From Austropuccinia psidii (lineage: Eukaryota; Basidiomycota; Pucciniomycetes; Pucciniales; Sphaerophragmiaceae), in assembly GCA_023105745.1 (NCBI GenBank), contig JALGQZ010000004.1:63585112-63649111 (forward strand): 64,000 bases of DNA, written 5' to 3'. Position 1 is the stretch's first letter, and each line of letters begins with the position of its first letter. The notes beneath the pieces were generated by a model. It made no database searches. It was not told the origin of the DNA and saw only the letters and a program-made list of their open reading frames with translations. The translations under genes were made by a program, and so were the position numbers. Positions 22,901 through 35,200 of the stretch are shown in pieces.

Positions 22901-23635
22901 GTCGGTTATCATCAAGGTGATTGGAACACCTGGCTCCCTCTGGCTGAATTTGCCTACAATAACTCTGACCACTCTTCAACCAAGCAATCACCGTTTTTCA
23001 CTGTTTATGGAAGAGATCCTCATTTTGATTCAGTTCACATCACTCAAGATACTCCTTCTGGAACGTTATCAACAAAAATCCAATCAGTACAGCAAGATGT
23101 CAAGAGAGAACTTGAAGCTTCCATAAACCGGTTTAAGAGGTATGCAGATAAAAGTAGAGCAAGTCCACCTGTTTTCAATCCTGGTTACATGGTATGGCTT
23201 TCTTCCAAGAATATCAAATCAACTAGACCCACCAAGAAACTGTCTGAAAGATGGTTGGGTCCCTTTCCAATCTTGAAGAAAGTCAGTACTCATGCTTACC
23301 ACCTCAAGCTTCCATCTCAATGGAAATCCATCCACCCAGTCTTCCATATCTCACTCTTGGAACCAGTCAAGACGTCAACAATCCCAAATCGGCATCAAGA
23401 GCCTCCTCCGCCAATCATTATTGAAGAAGAAGAGGAATGGGAAGTCTCTCAAGTACTGGATTCAAAGCTCAAGAGAAGAAAATTATGGTATCTGGTGGAA
23501 TGGAAAGGTTTCAGTCAAGATTCAGAAGGATCCACATGGGAACCAGCTGAAAACCTCAAGAATTGTCCTGAACTTGTCAAAGATTTTCATTCGTTATATC
23601 CTGACAAGCCAGGACCCAGTTCTTTAATGGCTTGA
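19929..23635 (+). pseudogene. pol: Gypsy pol: protease, RT, RNase H, integrase, chromodomain; one frameshift near 22,300
   Basis: The first open part reaches TAG at 22,374-22,376. It contains the protease motif DSGATHSF (about 20,075), the reverse transcriptase with LCVDYRKLN and the catalytic YLDD (21,264-21,275), and RNase H with ETDAS (about 21,706) and DHSSLQYF. A small deletion near 22,297 shifts the frame; coding resumes in the frame open to 23,635. That part holds the integrase zinc region (GHPGQEKTL to CQQCSRNK), the DDE core (SMDF about 22,566, SDRG about 22,750, GQKERVNQ about 22,857) and a C-terminal chromodomain (EEWEVSQVLDSKLKRRK, YLVEWKG, STWEPAENL, about 23,430-23,600). The chromodomain would target integration to heterochromatin marks. 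Expression is probably by -1 frameshifting from gag. The shift within pol should abolish integrase. Confidence 0.95.
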
Positions 23636-23660
23636 ATTTTTATGGTGCTTGGTGGGGAGA

Positions 23661-24023
23661 GGAATTACCAAAAGTAAGTCCCACTCCTGGTATGCACCTT
23701 TAGGGGTATTCTACTCTTCTTTGTTGTAAGCATCACCTTGGCCACTCTGTGAGCACTTTTCAATTTGGACACAGACTTCTTGGCCCGGCTTTCAACATCC
23801 GAATGCCAAATTTATGGCCATTTACACTTGGGCAAATGGACCATTCCTTTTTTATTCTCCCTCCCAAGACTTTATTCTTTCAACACATTCATTTATCAAG
23901 ATCTTTCTTATTTATGGCACTGGCGGGAGTGGCAACTACTAAAAGTAAGTTCCTCTCCTGGTGTGCACTTCCCTGAGGGGTCTACAATCTGTCAAAACAT
24001 CACCTTGGCCACTCTGTGAGCAC
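23661..24023 (+). repeat. Two-copy imperfect repeat in the Gypsy 3' non-coding region
   Basis: Units at 23,661-23,756 and 23,930-24,023 share AAAAGTAAGT, a CTCCTGGT-TGCAC block and the ending CATCACCTTGGCCACTCTGTGAGCAC-like text. They lie between pol and the polypurine tract. The role is unknown; the AGTAAGT string resembles a splice donor. Confidence 0.6.
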
Positions 24024-24390
24024 CTGGCATCAAATTCTTTTATCCAGGTCCTTGGTCACTTTCAAAATCAATTGTCGTAATCCGTGATGAAGATTGGATT
24101 CCTCCTCAAATTTCATTTTCTTTATTTTTTCTCTTTTACTCTTTATATTCTTTTAAAATTTCTTTTCTTATAACTTTTTAACGCCAAAATCTTTATGTCA
24201 AATCATGTCTTCAACTTTGTCAAAGCCAAATGTCAAGAGAAGATCAAGTCAACCTCAATTCATATGCCAACAAGCTTATCAGTTCAATTCTTCTTTTCAA
24301 GATTCAATACCTCTGGAATCCTTACGTCAAATCCGTCTCATTAGCCTCAACAGGCCTCTACCTTACCTTGGTGCTCAGGAGCTCACCATT

Positions 24391-24406
24391 CAAGGTAGGG
24401 GGGTAC
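24391..24406 (+). other. Polypurine tract of the Gypsy element
   Basis: AAGGTAGGGGGGTAC lies directly against the first base of the 3' LTR, where the plus-strand primer is expected. It is purine-rich except for three pyrimidines. Confidence 0.65.
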
Positions 24407-26031
24407 TGTCACAACCACGTATTTTGACCCTCCTCCTTGATGGCGGCGGCAATCCAACCTGGAGCCAAGTTGGGGCCAATTGGCCATGTCATATCATTTA
24501 TGGCCAACTGACCCCTTTTGGGTGTTCCATGGCTCTTACGCCATAACCCATTCCATTGGCCACTTATGGCCTCAGGCCATATCCTGCGTCATTGGCCCTC
24601 TTGGCCAATTTCCACCTCATCAACCCCCAGGCCTCCATCACTGTTTTTGGGCCTGGGGGGTCCCTTTGTCTTCCAGGGGCTTCCAGGCCCCATGGCCACC
24701 TTCATTGGTTTCCTGGCCACCCCTTTCATTATGGGGGTTTTGGCCTAAATGGCCTTTTTGGGCCATTTAGGCCCCCCACGGTCCATGGTCCATACGGTCC
24801 GTAGGCGGATTAGGCCCCTTTTGGCCTAATCCAATGAGGCCAAAAGGGGGCAGCCACCTAGCCCCCAAGGCCAGGTGGGCCCACCTGAGCCATTTTTGGC
24901 CACCAATCCCTTGGACCAAAAACACCTTGGATCCATTTTTGGCCATAAATCACTCAGGACCCATTTTTGGCCCTGGACCACCATGGACCAACTTCACCGT
25001 CATGGCCTCTGGCAACCACCAGAGGCCACCAAATCACCTCAACAAGCATTTCCCTCAACTTAAGGGAGGATTGCTTCATTCCTCCATGCACCTCGCACTC
25101 AAGGTTGCAGGAGTGGTGCATATATGGTGTTATATACCATTATGCACCATTTTTGCTCAGCAATTCAATGGTGACGTTTTCAGGACCCAAATCAACCTTC
25201 TTAACTCAAGGTACCAAGATCCAACTCCCATTTCGAAGGAGAACCTTTGGACTCATCAGTTTGGTAATCCATGGCGGCAATCAGAAGACCATTCAAGGAC
25301 TCCAATCACCTGGCTCAGCAGTAGTTGGGTTGGCAATCTCATTCAGGGTTATTCTAAGGGCAATTCTCAAAAGGTATTACATCTTTTCAATCAGTTGTCA
25401 AGGCATCAAGTATTTCAATACTTCTTGGACAACTCAATTGGTTCATACAGGCGGTAATCAATCAACCTGTACGTACTTGGCCCAATTGGGCCAATTCATA
25501 TTCTACTATGGGAATTCAATCACACAGCTTCAAATTCAAGATGGCCAGAACTGTATTGGCCCGATTCGGACAATAAAGCCGGTGATCCAACTCCAGGATC
25601 AATCTTTCAGCTTTTCACATATACTGGCCACCTTTCAGCACCTGGGGACTTTTTCCCCAGTTAATTAATATATTGGATTTATTTTTATCCTTATTTTCTT
25701 TTACCTTATTAAAGTTAATACTGATAATCTTAAGTCAGTCATTCAGCACCCTTTTCTTTTATTTCCTCGCCTGTCCAGTGGATATTGGTGGTCATATCCT
25801 TATACTAATTCCATTTCCTTTTCTGGAAGGTTGAAACAGTGAATTGAGGATTCACCTGGTTGGCTTCTTTATTATCTTTGGCCATTGGCTTCATCTTTTG
25901 GCATACTTGTTTTCTCCCATATTCTTTCTTAGAGAAAATTCATTCTTATTATTCTTTTATCTTTGGAGCCCTCCAAGTGAGTTCTTGATTCCTGAGTGCC
26001 AGGCCCTCTTCTTCCAAGAGCCCCTGTGACA
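24407..26031 (+). repeat. Gypsy 3' LTR (1,625 bp)
   Basis: Near-identical partner of the 5' LTR with the same TGTCACAACC start and CTGTGACA end. Differences include a deletion at about 24,565 relative to the 5' copy, a rearranged CGGTCCGTA-repeat patch at about 24,775-24,805, an extra ACCTAGCCCCCAAGGC segment near 24,856 and about a dozen single-base changes. The GGCC hairpin is kept at 24,742-24,754/24,761-24,773. Confidence 0.95.
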
Positions 26032-26756
26032 GATATATGACACAATTGACTTGACCTGTGAGCATTGTCAAAGCAATTGTCACACAAGTGATTAATTCTC
26101 CAAGCTTTTTGTGAGTTTCTGATCCTTTTTAATGTATATTTCTCTTTTTTATTTTGATATTTATTCATTTTTTGACCTAATTTTATCAGTTACCTGGCTC
26201 AGAAGACTTGCCAAAGCTTATATTGAAATACACTTTCAAGCCCATCAATATCCAGGGGGATGGAAACTGTGGCTACAGAACAGTATACCACTACATTTAA
26301 AAGACTCAAGATCAATTGGCTGATATCAGAGGTGAATTTTCTGAAGAAATTTAAAAAAATAAAGACCTTTATGAAGCCATGAACACTTTAATTCCCTCAT
26401 ATCCTCTTATTTGGACAGAATTAAGTGGTATGAAAATGTTGGCCAGGCTTAAAAGAGCAAGTGGATGTCCATTCCTGACATGGGGGATCCAATTAAAAAT
26501 AAGTATCAAAGACCTGTTTTATTTTATTCCACAGCCCAATCTTTCTCTTTTTTCCCTTATTTCTGTCCTCCAAATGATAATCCACCCATTTTCATCTGTT
26601 TCTTAGATAGCTGTTCTCATTTTTTCCATTGGATATAATCATTTCTAAAGCTTATCCAGTCCCTCCCATTACTGTGAATTGGGAATTTCATTCCCAGCCA
26701 CAAGCCCTGGGGTGGGCTGATAAATTCAAGAAACACAGGATGTTATATTTTTCCAA
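26032..26756 (+). pseudogene. OTU-type cysteine protease domain, C-terminal part of the MULE gene
   Basis: The segment begins with the second GATAT copy and continues the MULE frame. The OTU signature appears as INIQGDGNCGYRTVYHY, with the catalytic Cys codon at 26,268-26,270. LKRASGCPFLTWG follows, and CFLDSCSHFF carries a candidate catalytic His at 26,618-26,620. The tail ITVNWEFHSQPQALGWADKFKKH ends near 26,756, before a C tract. OTU proteases cleave ubiquitin chains. Fusion or linkage of such a domain to MULE transposases seems to be a rust-family feature (from memory). Stops after YHYI (about 26,297) and EEI (about 26,351) and a frameshift near 26,560 disable it. An intron probably lies between 26,080 and 26,205. 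Confidence 0.65.
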
Positions 26757-27588
26757 TCTTCCCCCCCCCCTCAGAAAAAACTGACTATTTTGGAGGTTGG
26801 TTCAGATTGATTGATTTTTGTATATACAATTTATGCCAATTACCCCCCTCCTCAGTCCTATTTATTGATTAAATCCCACCTCAGTCTCTTTTTTTGTTAA
26901 ACATGTGGCACTTTTGTACTTAAAAATAGTCATATCACAAACAAGAGGATTTTTTTTAAAAAATAAGGTCACTTATGTGTTTACCAACACCCTTAATTTA
27001 TTCAGGTGGTTGATCCAACTCAAAGGTATTTGTTTAAAGGAAAATTTGTGTCAGGTGATCACTTTGCCTGCATTGATATTTGTATTTTCATTTCATCAAT
27101 CCATTAAGTCTGTTTTTGTGATTTTATAGAGTTTCATTATTTGATATAGCTGTGCAGGTGGATTGAATTTGGATTGCATAAAGGGCTTCTGAATGCTCCT
27201 TGCTCAAATTGAGCTGGCTAATGTAGGTTAAGGTCATTTTATTTAGCTGTGTAATTTATTTAGGGACTGGGGCTATATAATCATGCATGTGATCTGAGAT
27301 TTCACTAGATAAGGGTTTGATCATGGGTTATCTTTTGACTGACTGTTGGTGTTGCATTATATGTGAGTATTTTGCAGGCCTTCCAGTAAAATCAAGGTAC
27401 CGTTTCATGGGCTAAGTGTATAGAATATGAGAAATCTACGTAACATTTCTGTAATCGACTGTAACATGTAGCTTCAAATTTTGCATGCCTATATTGTAAT
27501 TACTTGATTCTTTGTAATCAATAGATTTTTTCTGTGTATGAGATATGGTATTATAGTTTTGGGATGAACTCTTTCCAAAAATATAATT
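26757..27588. other. No recognisable gene; probable MULE 3' region and decayed sequence
   Basis: Begins with a C tract at about 26,760, then mixed AT-rich text. I searched by eye for an inverted match to the 11.55-kb region and found none. A frame of about 75 codons at 26,905-27,129 has no recognisable domain. Confidence 0.4.
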
Positions 27589-28078
27589 TTGGTGTTAACT
27601 TTGAAGGTAAATCTTTTTGATGTGAAAGGTTTTTTCAAGTTTCTGAGTACTTGTAAGCTTAAGTCTGATCCAAAAACTGCCAACACATACCACAGTATCA
27701 AAAAATATTCTAGTAAGAAAATGAAAAAAATTCTCCATAAATTTGCCAAGATGTGGGGATCCTGTTTCCCTGAAGCTATTTAAATCAAAGATCAGATACA
27801 CTGCTATCATAACAATCAAATTGCTTCTTTGAAATTATTGTGGTAAGTTCCCTTTTATCAAAATCCTAAGGATGAGGGAATCCAACTTAAAATTGCTTTA
27901 TGAGCTAATGTGAGATTGGCTACTCCTCCCAATTGCAGCTGATACAGAATCTGTCAAGCATTTGGCTATTCCAGTACTTAAAAAGGCTCCACATGCAGCA
28001 GGGGTAGCAGGAGTATTCTCACTGATGTCTGCAATCAAAACCAAAGAATGGAATAGAATGAACAAAAAGAATCTATAA
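27589..28078 (+). pseudogene. hAT-type transposase C-terminal remnant
   Basis: The clearest part, LAIPVLKKAPHAAGVAGVFS then LMSAIKTKEWNRM, at about 27,960-28,075, matches the hAT C-terminal dimerisation pattern (small residues, GV-hydrophobic-FS, then basic NRM-like end). The upstream open stretch at 27,589-27,783 (DVKGFFKFLSTCK, HKFAKMWGSCF) may belong to the same gene. A possible intron runs from GTAAGT at about 27,844 to TTGCAG at about 27,939. The stop is at 28,076-28,078. No hAT ends or 8-bp duplication were identified. Confidence 0.5.
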
Positions 28079-28601
28079 CTGATTTTAGAAAAGTAAATAC
28101 ATATTATACATAAGAAAATACTGCAACACCCTCCAAAGACAAAGAAACAGCCCCATAGTAGCTTTCAGAATATGAGCAAGTGCTAAGCCATCATGCATTT
28201 CCATAGCTCCTGGACATGGATACATTTGAAAATGGTGCTTTTCATCTTGATAAAAATTCAAACTCAAGCATCAGCACATTATGTGTTTTCATGGATGATC
28301 TCTTTAATTTCATACTCCTTAATATAAAAGAGGCTGTTCCTTTTTCAAATTGATTTGTAGGCAATACTTAAAAGGAATTCATGGTTTTGCAACTACTGCA
28401 TCACGAGTCACATTAAAATTGAAAAATTTGTTTTTTAGAATTTTATGCATCCACTTTGATGATGAGACTCCCCACCTTTTCTCAGGGTCAGGCACACCGA
28501 GCGCAGCTCAAGGCATCGTTTCGCACACCAAAATCTGAGGGCATAGCTCACCGAAAACTCATAAACGACCGCGACGGATACCACTTCCAACAAAGAACGC
28601 A
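28079..28601. other. Region upstream of the CAP-Gly gene; transposon edge, then gene-like sequence
   Basis: From about 28,080 to 28,370 the sequence is AT-rich with no clear gene. From about 28,485 composition turns gene-like and CpG-containing up to the ATG at 28,602, consistent with promoter, 5' UTR or an unrecognised exon. AG at 28,594-28,595 could be a splice acceptor for an upstream exon. Confidence 0.4.
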
Positions 28602-29280
28602 ATGACTTCTCTGGTTGATGCCATCCCTGACCCTTCGGTGCATTATGATGAATTTGATGATGTCAGCCAAGTGGAAAAATTCGAGATATCTCCTGAAGAA
28701 TATGCCAAGAGAAATGGTGATCGCTTCTTGGGTTCGGCATTGTTGTTTTGAAGCCTTCTGATAGACGTCCTTCTTCTTTTTAGGCACTGTTCTTGCTTTC
28801 AAAATGCGTAACAAGTTAGGTCGGTTCGACGATTCAATCAAGGCAAACAAAGCGGCTCCTAAGCCAATCGACGAAGCCGAGCTGATAGCCAAATACCCGC
28901 TGGGATCGCGATGCGAAATCACTTCATTATCGACAGAGTCGCCGTTACGAGGCACTCTGAGATTTGTTGGTCGCGTTGATTTCAATGAAAAACAGCCATT
29001 TTGGATTGGAGTTGAACTTGATGAGCCCGTGAGTAAACTTCTAAGAATTTAAGGCGATCGATGGCGTGCTTTACAACCATCAAATTCGACTTCCGTAAGA
29101 ATTCAATTTCAAACAGTCTGATTCTGATTCACTTGGTTGCAGAGAGGCAAGAATGATGGAGCAGTTGATGGGAAACGATATTTTCAATGCCCTCCCTTGC
29201 GTGGTATATTTTTACAACCTGAACGAGTTACAATCGGTAACTTTCCTCCTCTAGACCCGCTCGAGGATGAAGAAATTTGA
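28602..29280 (+). CDS. Tubulin-folding cofactor B-like protein (CAP-Gly domain)
   Basis: Three exons fit: 28,602-28,716, 28,784-29,028 and 29,143-29,280, with GT-AG introns of 67 and 114 nt, encoding 165 residues. Residues about 15-50 carry the cofactor B signature [19 protein letters not shown] followed by [11 protein letters not shown]. From about residue 70 a CAP-Gly domain follows ([29 protein letters not shown], then the [13 protein letters not shown] motif that contacts EEY/F-type tails). The protein ends in LEDEEI, like other cofactor B proteins. It acts in the cytosol with cofactor E in handling alpha-tubulin. The family usually has about 240 residues with an N-terminal ubiquitin-like domain; that domain is not seen upstream, where hAT remnants lie. 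Either it sits in a distant exon or this form is short. Homologue names: TBCB/Alf1. Confidence 0.9.
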
Positions 29281-32200
29281 TGCTTTAGCTTCAAATGCCT
29301 ACAGCTGATTTGCGATTCTAACCTTGTACCAAGGATGACATTTGTGTTTGGGTTTTTCTAAATATAGGCTTACGCTCTTGTGATACATCAATCTCGTTTT
29401 GTTTCCTTATCTGTATATCATTATACCACTTATAAGCTCAGCCGATGCTTTAAGAATAATTTGGCTTGCTTTTGTATAGTTGCGATGGATGTCGTAATTC
29501 AAAATTTGTGCCTGTTAAATTTTACTCGAAGTTTGGCTAACAAGACGCATAAACTTCCCGAACCCTTCATCCTTACTCCCACAATTTTTGTAATTCATAC
29601 CAATAATCTTCTGTTACTTTCGTTACGAAATTTCATTCACAACAGTATGAGTGAAAGTTCTGGACCTGCCAGCAGGTGTAACATTTGACATCAAAGTTGG
29701 CCTCGGGTTGGACTCGGGTTGCAGAATTAGCCAGACATTATGAAATGGAAATTTTAGTAAGAACCTGAGCAATACATGAAGGAAGACATATTGACTTTAT
29801 TTCATTGAACCAAGGGGAAAGTTGAAGTGAAGAATTGCAAAATGATTGAAAAAATAATCTCAAATGTACCCTCTCTAATGGATTTTTACTCTGAGGCCAC
29901 AGCTCAATTGAATGCAATAACTGATAAGTAAAGCAAAAATCTAAAGGAGTTTAAAATAACTGGAATGGCACCTTCAACAGAGGCTTTAAATAATCGTATT
30001 GCTTAAGATAACCAATAATGATATTTAAAAGAAGAAGAGAAATAGGTGAACAAGCAATTGATTAAAAGTACTTAAAAATGAATCTCATTCAAAGTAGCTC
30101 AAATTATGAGCTGACTTATTATTGGTGTAACTATAAAAAAAATAACTAAAGTTCAAAATTCACCAGTTTTTGGTTAATTATGTTATGAACACTGAATAAG
30201 CTATAATGAATTTTTTAGTTATAATCTTTGACATATAAATAAAATACATAATAATTTGGAATACTAAAACTATCATTATTGTAGTGATGACAATAATAGA
30301 GAAATGGGATATGTTAATTTAATGATAATTGATATTTTAGAAATCCTATTATTAAGTATCATCATGTGAAAATTAATATTCTACCAAAAATATCAATATA
30401 AGAAATAATAATAATTCCAATAGTATAAATTAATATTATATAGTACAATTTCTAAATATCAAATGGAGGGAGAATTTATAATAATCAATAAAAAACCATA
30501 ATTATATGATATGAACTTCAAAGGTAAGAAATCTTATTCAAAAATGAACTAAAAGAAAATCAAAAATGTTGAAAATGATGTAAATTAACTCATTATTTAA
30601 GGATTATTAATAATTGACTATTAATTGAGGTTTTTGATGAAATGAGACAATTTACAGTTATTCAATGATAAAAGTTATATCAAGAATAATTGATTATGAT
30701 ACCATTCTTTAGTCCTCACAACAATTCATCAAGATTTATTATATGAAAAATATTTTTTTATGATAAAACTGATTGGTTAATTCTTATGGGTCCTAAGGAA
30801 GAATGAATGAAGTGAGGCCTTTCTATATTAAAGAGATTCTTCCCATGAACCAATCTAGTATTAACAGACATGAAAGTGTCCATTCTACCAGAATCAATCA
30901 ATTTTTCAAGGCTTACACTTTATTAACTGATCATTGTGTCATTTTATCAAAGTTATTCATAGAACTTAAAAGCTTCTGACCTTGTAAGCTTGGAAAATTT
31001 TAAGAAAGGATTTCTCTTGTCACTTGATGCTTTAATCTACAAATATAACTTATTTTTATTCATTTATATCACAAAATGTTGTTTATATGATCACTCATAT
31101 AGCTACTAAGAAACCCATTTATATTGTTTCCAACAATTGATATAATTAATTTAGTTATTAGCCAAGGAGATTTTAAAATTTGATTCAAGAGCCTTAAAGT
31201 TTCATTAACAAGACACAAAGAGAATAAAATTACATAATCAAACATCTATTCTTCTTAAAAATTTTCTTGGGGATCTTTTCCATCAAATTATATTCTTTCT
31301 AGGAAAGTTAAAATATTCAAGAGTGTTACTCCAAATTTATCTTGGATTAAAAAGAACATAATTATTCATAAATGAGCTCATTGAGCTATATTTTTTATTC
31401 AAATTTCATTGTGAAATACAAATAAAGTATTTCAAAAGAATTTCCAAGTTTTATTTTTATAAAAATATTATTTATGGGTTAAAAATTATATCTTTAGCTA
31501 CAGAGCCCACATGGCCTTAGTGTGACTTCATTTAAGTTTCTATCATTACTAAAGCAAGCACTATTAGCTAAAAACCCATTTTATATGCATCCAATAATCA
31601 AAACTTCATGCATGCAGTAATCCCAATAAATATTAAGTTTTTGAAAATTCACTAAGATTCTAGATATGTTTGAGATTGACTGGTTAATAAAATGTTGTGA
31701 TATCACTCTAAATTTGACTTACATTTCTCAAATATTTACATAATTTTGGGATGTAAAACCATTCATTATTTTAATTATTCATTATAAAGCTATATTAAGA
31801 TAGTGATATCATAAAAGTTTTTATTAGTTAATTTGGATATAATATTATAAATCAATTTCAGTGGCAAAATATTACTCAATTATTATATCTATAATTTTTG
31901 TAAGGTTTGACTATGAAACAATAAGTAAAAATTACTAATATTTTATTAATTTTACTCTGAATTTCCTAAGTTAAAAGAGTTATAAGATTAAAAATAAGTA
32001 TAATAGGAAAGGATTATTATATCTTTGGCATAAAAAGAATGATATTATTTAAATAAACAAAATGATATAATAAAAAATATATATTAATATTTGATAATTA
32101 ATATATTTATCGCACTTTATTTTTGTTACCAACAAATAATAAAGGCATGAAAAATAGTTATTTAATGATAAAAAACAATTTATAGCAATAATATTACTAA

Positions 32201-35200
32201 TATTAAAGTTATATATTAATATAATCACTATTCATATTATTAAAAGAATTATCATAAATAATAATAAAGAGAAAATATCATAATAAGAGAAAATAACCTA
32301 CTTTTAAAACTTCATATAATAATTTTGAATAAATTTACACCTAATAATATAAATACAATTTATTTAAAATGTATTTACAATAAAAAATAGAGATAATTAT
32401 AAATTTGACTATTTTTACATGAATTTAGAGATTTTTAAGAGTATTTAACAAAAAAATGAAATATTGTGTTAATCAAATCAAAGCTTGTGATTACTACAAG
32501 GCTGATCTTTGGTCTTTGATAATATAATAGAGTTATATATAAAAAATAAATAAATTACCTTTAAATTTGATATTTTTAGTGTTTTTGATGCATCTGAGGG
32601 GGAAATAGAGGAAAAAGATCTCTATTTATATTAAATTCCTCCCTACTAGAGTCCACAAGACTTCCAGTAGATATGTACTGATATTATCCACTTTAATTGA
32701 GAAATATTTCAAGGTTTATTGATGATTACATCATAATTAAACCTTCTCATCTCACTATTTCACCATTATTTGGAGTTATGACTGTAACTCTAGGATTTCT
32801 GACCTCATAGGCTTGTAAAATGGCTAGAATTAATGAATTTTATTAGCTTCAATCATAATATACTATTATCCACCAGCTTTATAACTTAAAATAAGATTGC
32901 AGTTAGTGATAATAAATGATCATTTTTGAGCTTTAACTTTGATAATTAATAAATTTTGAGTTATTAAAGCTACAGCCATCCAGAGAGTTAATTCTGATAG
33001 CTTGGAATTTTCTTACCAAACTTCCAAGAGAGTTTCATTAAATAATCAAAATCTATTTTTGATGATTTTTCTTTCAACTCAAATTTTCTGTCAAAATTTA
33101 TCATTTTAAGCTTCACACCACGCTTTCAGGGGGTTATACCTTGAATATAATTAAGAAGGTTACATCATTCTTCATTTATTAACTATTAAAATCTGATTAT
33201 CTACTTTCTTTTAAGCTTGGGCCACTTATAAATTAAAGTGGTCAACAGCTTTTGCTAGTTTGCTCAATAAGCCCTTATAAGTTTTAACCTTGTTTATAAC
33301 TTGTCAAATTAAGTTTATATCTATATTTTTAAATTTATTTTGTGGTAAATTTCTTTTTGGATAAGCTCTTGATCTTGCATAATTAATAAGATATGAGCCA
33401 AAAACCATTGACATATGTGCTGATCATAAAAGTGGATATATTCAGGATATCTCAGTGAGTATTGACTTTACAGATATGACATTAAAATGTTATATTTGTA
33501 GTTATTCATGGGTAATATAATTTTGTAATTTATTTCAAATGTTTATGCATTTTTTTCTGAGATGATAAAGAATTTATGCCCTTTTATGAAATTTTTACTG
33601 ATTTTATGATTATAATTTAAATTCTCATTGTTAAAATTATTTTTTTTCAAGTTGTTTTGTGACATTTTCAAATATGTGATAATATCTCCAAGCCTCACAG
33701 TTTTGATGATACAGTTTTTTATGTATTGATTTCTTGATGAAAATATTTTATATAATTTTCAATAAAAAGAAACTTATGGCCAAATTTGTATGTTTCTTCA
33801 TATCTAAATATCTGAAAGGTTTGAAAAATAGTCTGTGCTATTCCTGTAAATAAGGTATAAAAATAGTTATATATATTTTCATGATATATAAAACAATCTT
33901 GTGACAGTTTCCTCAAATTTATAGTTTCAAAGCAAGAGGAAATATCTACTGGCTGAATAGAATGTGAGATAAATTTTAATTATGAGCTGACTATCAGCTA
34001 GAAGTAAAAATCCTGAAGATAATTGATATTATATCTAAGAAGAAGGGGATATCCAATTTCAAAAATTCTGAATTGAGAATCAATAGTTTTTTCCTCAACT
34101 CCTTTATTTAATTTATGCAATGTCAGAAATTAAGCAACTATAGATGTGGGGGATGTAGAAGTCCAAAATATTAAATTTCATTTGTTTCATATTATATAAA
34201 TATTCAGAGTTTTTAGATATAGCTCAAAAATATTATTAAAAACATTCCATATTTTCATAAACTCGTCTTTTGAGAAACCAAATTAAATTCAGGATGAAAT
34301 TTTGTGTTTAAGAGAGAAGATGATCAATTAATTTTTACAAAAAAACAAAATTAAACTTAATCATTTCCTGTTTTAAATAAATTAGCTCAATTTTTGGTTC
34401 TCTAAGTTTGACTCAGAAATATCTATTCTTGATAAGTATACCTAATGTTTCATCAGACAAAAAGAGTTATCTCTAAATTGAAAATTCTCAAAAACATAAT
34501 ATCTTGCACTTATATTATGGTATTTTTTAAGATGTTCCCTATTAGTTTCTGTTCCAAAGAAAAGAAATTTAAAGAAATTTAAAAAAAATCCGGTAAAAAA
34601 AGATTCAAATCTTATATAGTTTAATCAAATTAAGCATTTTTTTGATTTTTTTGATTTATATTATTTTTATATTTTAAAATAAGTCATAAATAATGATATT
34701 ATGATTGATGATACATAACTCAATAAGAATTTTTGAATTCATAATATGCAAAGCTCCAAAGAAATATAGCTAAAATTTCATTCAATCTCACAGATCACTT
34801 ATTAATTTGTTGTTTTTGTAATAATTAGATATAATATAAGGATAATCATATCATGCGTTACCCAATTCATGTTTTAATTCAATTGTTCAAATTTTCATAT
34901 ATTTTTCTTTAATGAGTCACTAATAATGATTTTAATCTGACTTATAATCACAAAAATTTTTTTATTATCTTTATTTATAAAATACAATTAATTTTACCTA
35001 ATCTAGAGCATATTTATTATTTGTTATTAGAATTCAAGTTATTGATAAAAGGCTTAATTAATTAATTATTTATTGAATAATATTCTTGCAATTAATTATT
35101 TCTTAGCAAGGCTTTTTCAGTCTTATTTATCTCATCAAAAAGAGTTTCTTGAGAAAAAAAATTGTTACTTTGTTCAATAATAAAATTTGTTAGGTTATCT

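Larger units (their letters stand above)
16187..26031 (+). mobile_element. Ty3/Gypsy chromovirus LTR retrotransposon, complete but with frameshifted genes
   Basis: A 9,845-bp element with two long LTRs, a leader of about 760 bp, gag, pol (protease, reverse transcriptase, RNase H, integrase with C-terminal chromodomain), a 3' non-coding region of about 770 bp and a G-rich polypurine tract. The element lies inside a MULE-OTU gene, flanked by a perfect GATAT duplication. Gag and pol each carry one frameshift, so it is probably non-autonomous now. By-eye LTR comparison shows about a dozen substitutions and several small indels over 1.6 kb, so the insertion is much younger than the surrounding decayed repeats. 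I could not identify a convincing tRNA primer site after the 5' LTR (sequence TTATATTAATTAACTC); self-priming, as in some chromoviruses, is possible. Confidence 0.95.

Noticed and set aside
28548..28985. 145-codon minus-strand frame
   Set aside because: Antisense of the CAP-Gly gene exons 1-2 and their intron.
29054..29094. Possible cassette exon in intron 2 of the CAP-Gly gene (AG before, GTAAGA after)
   Set aside because: It is 41 nt, would shift the frame, and skipping it gives the conserved LDEP-RGKNDG junction.
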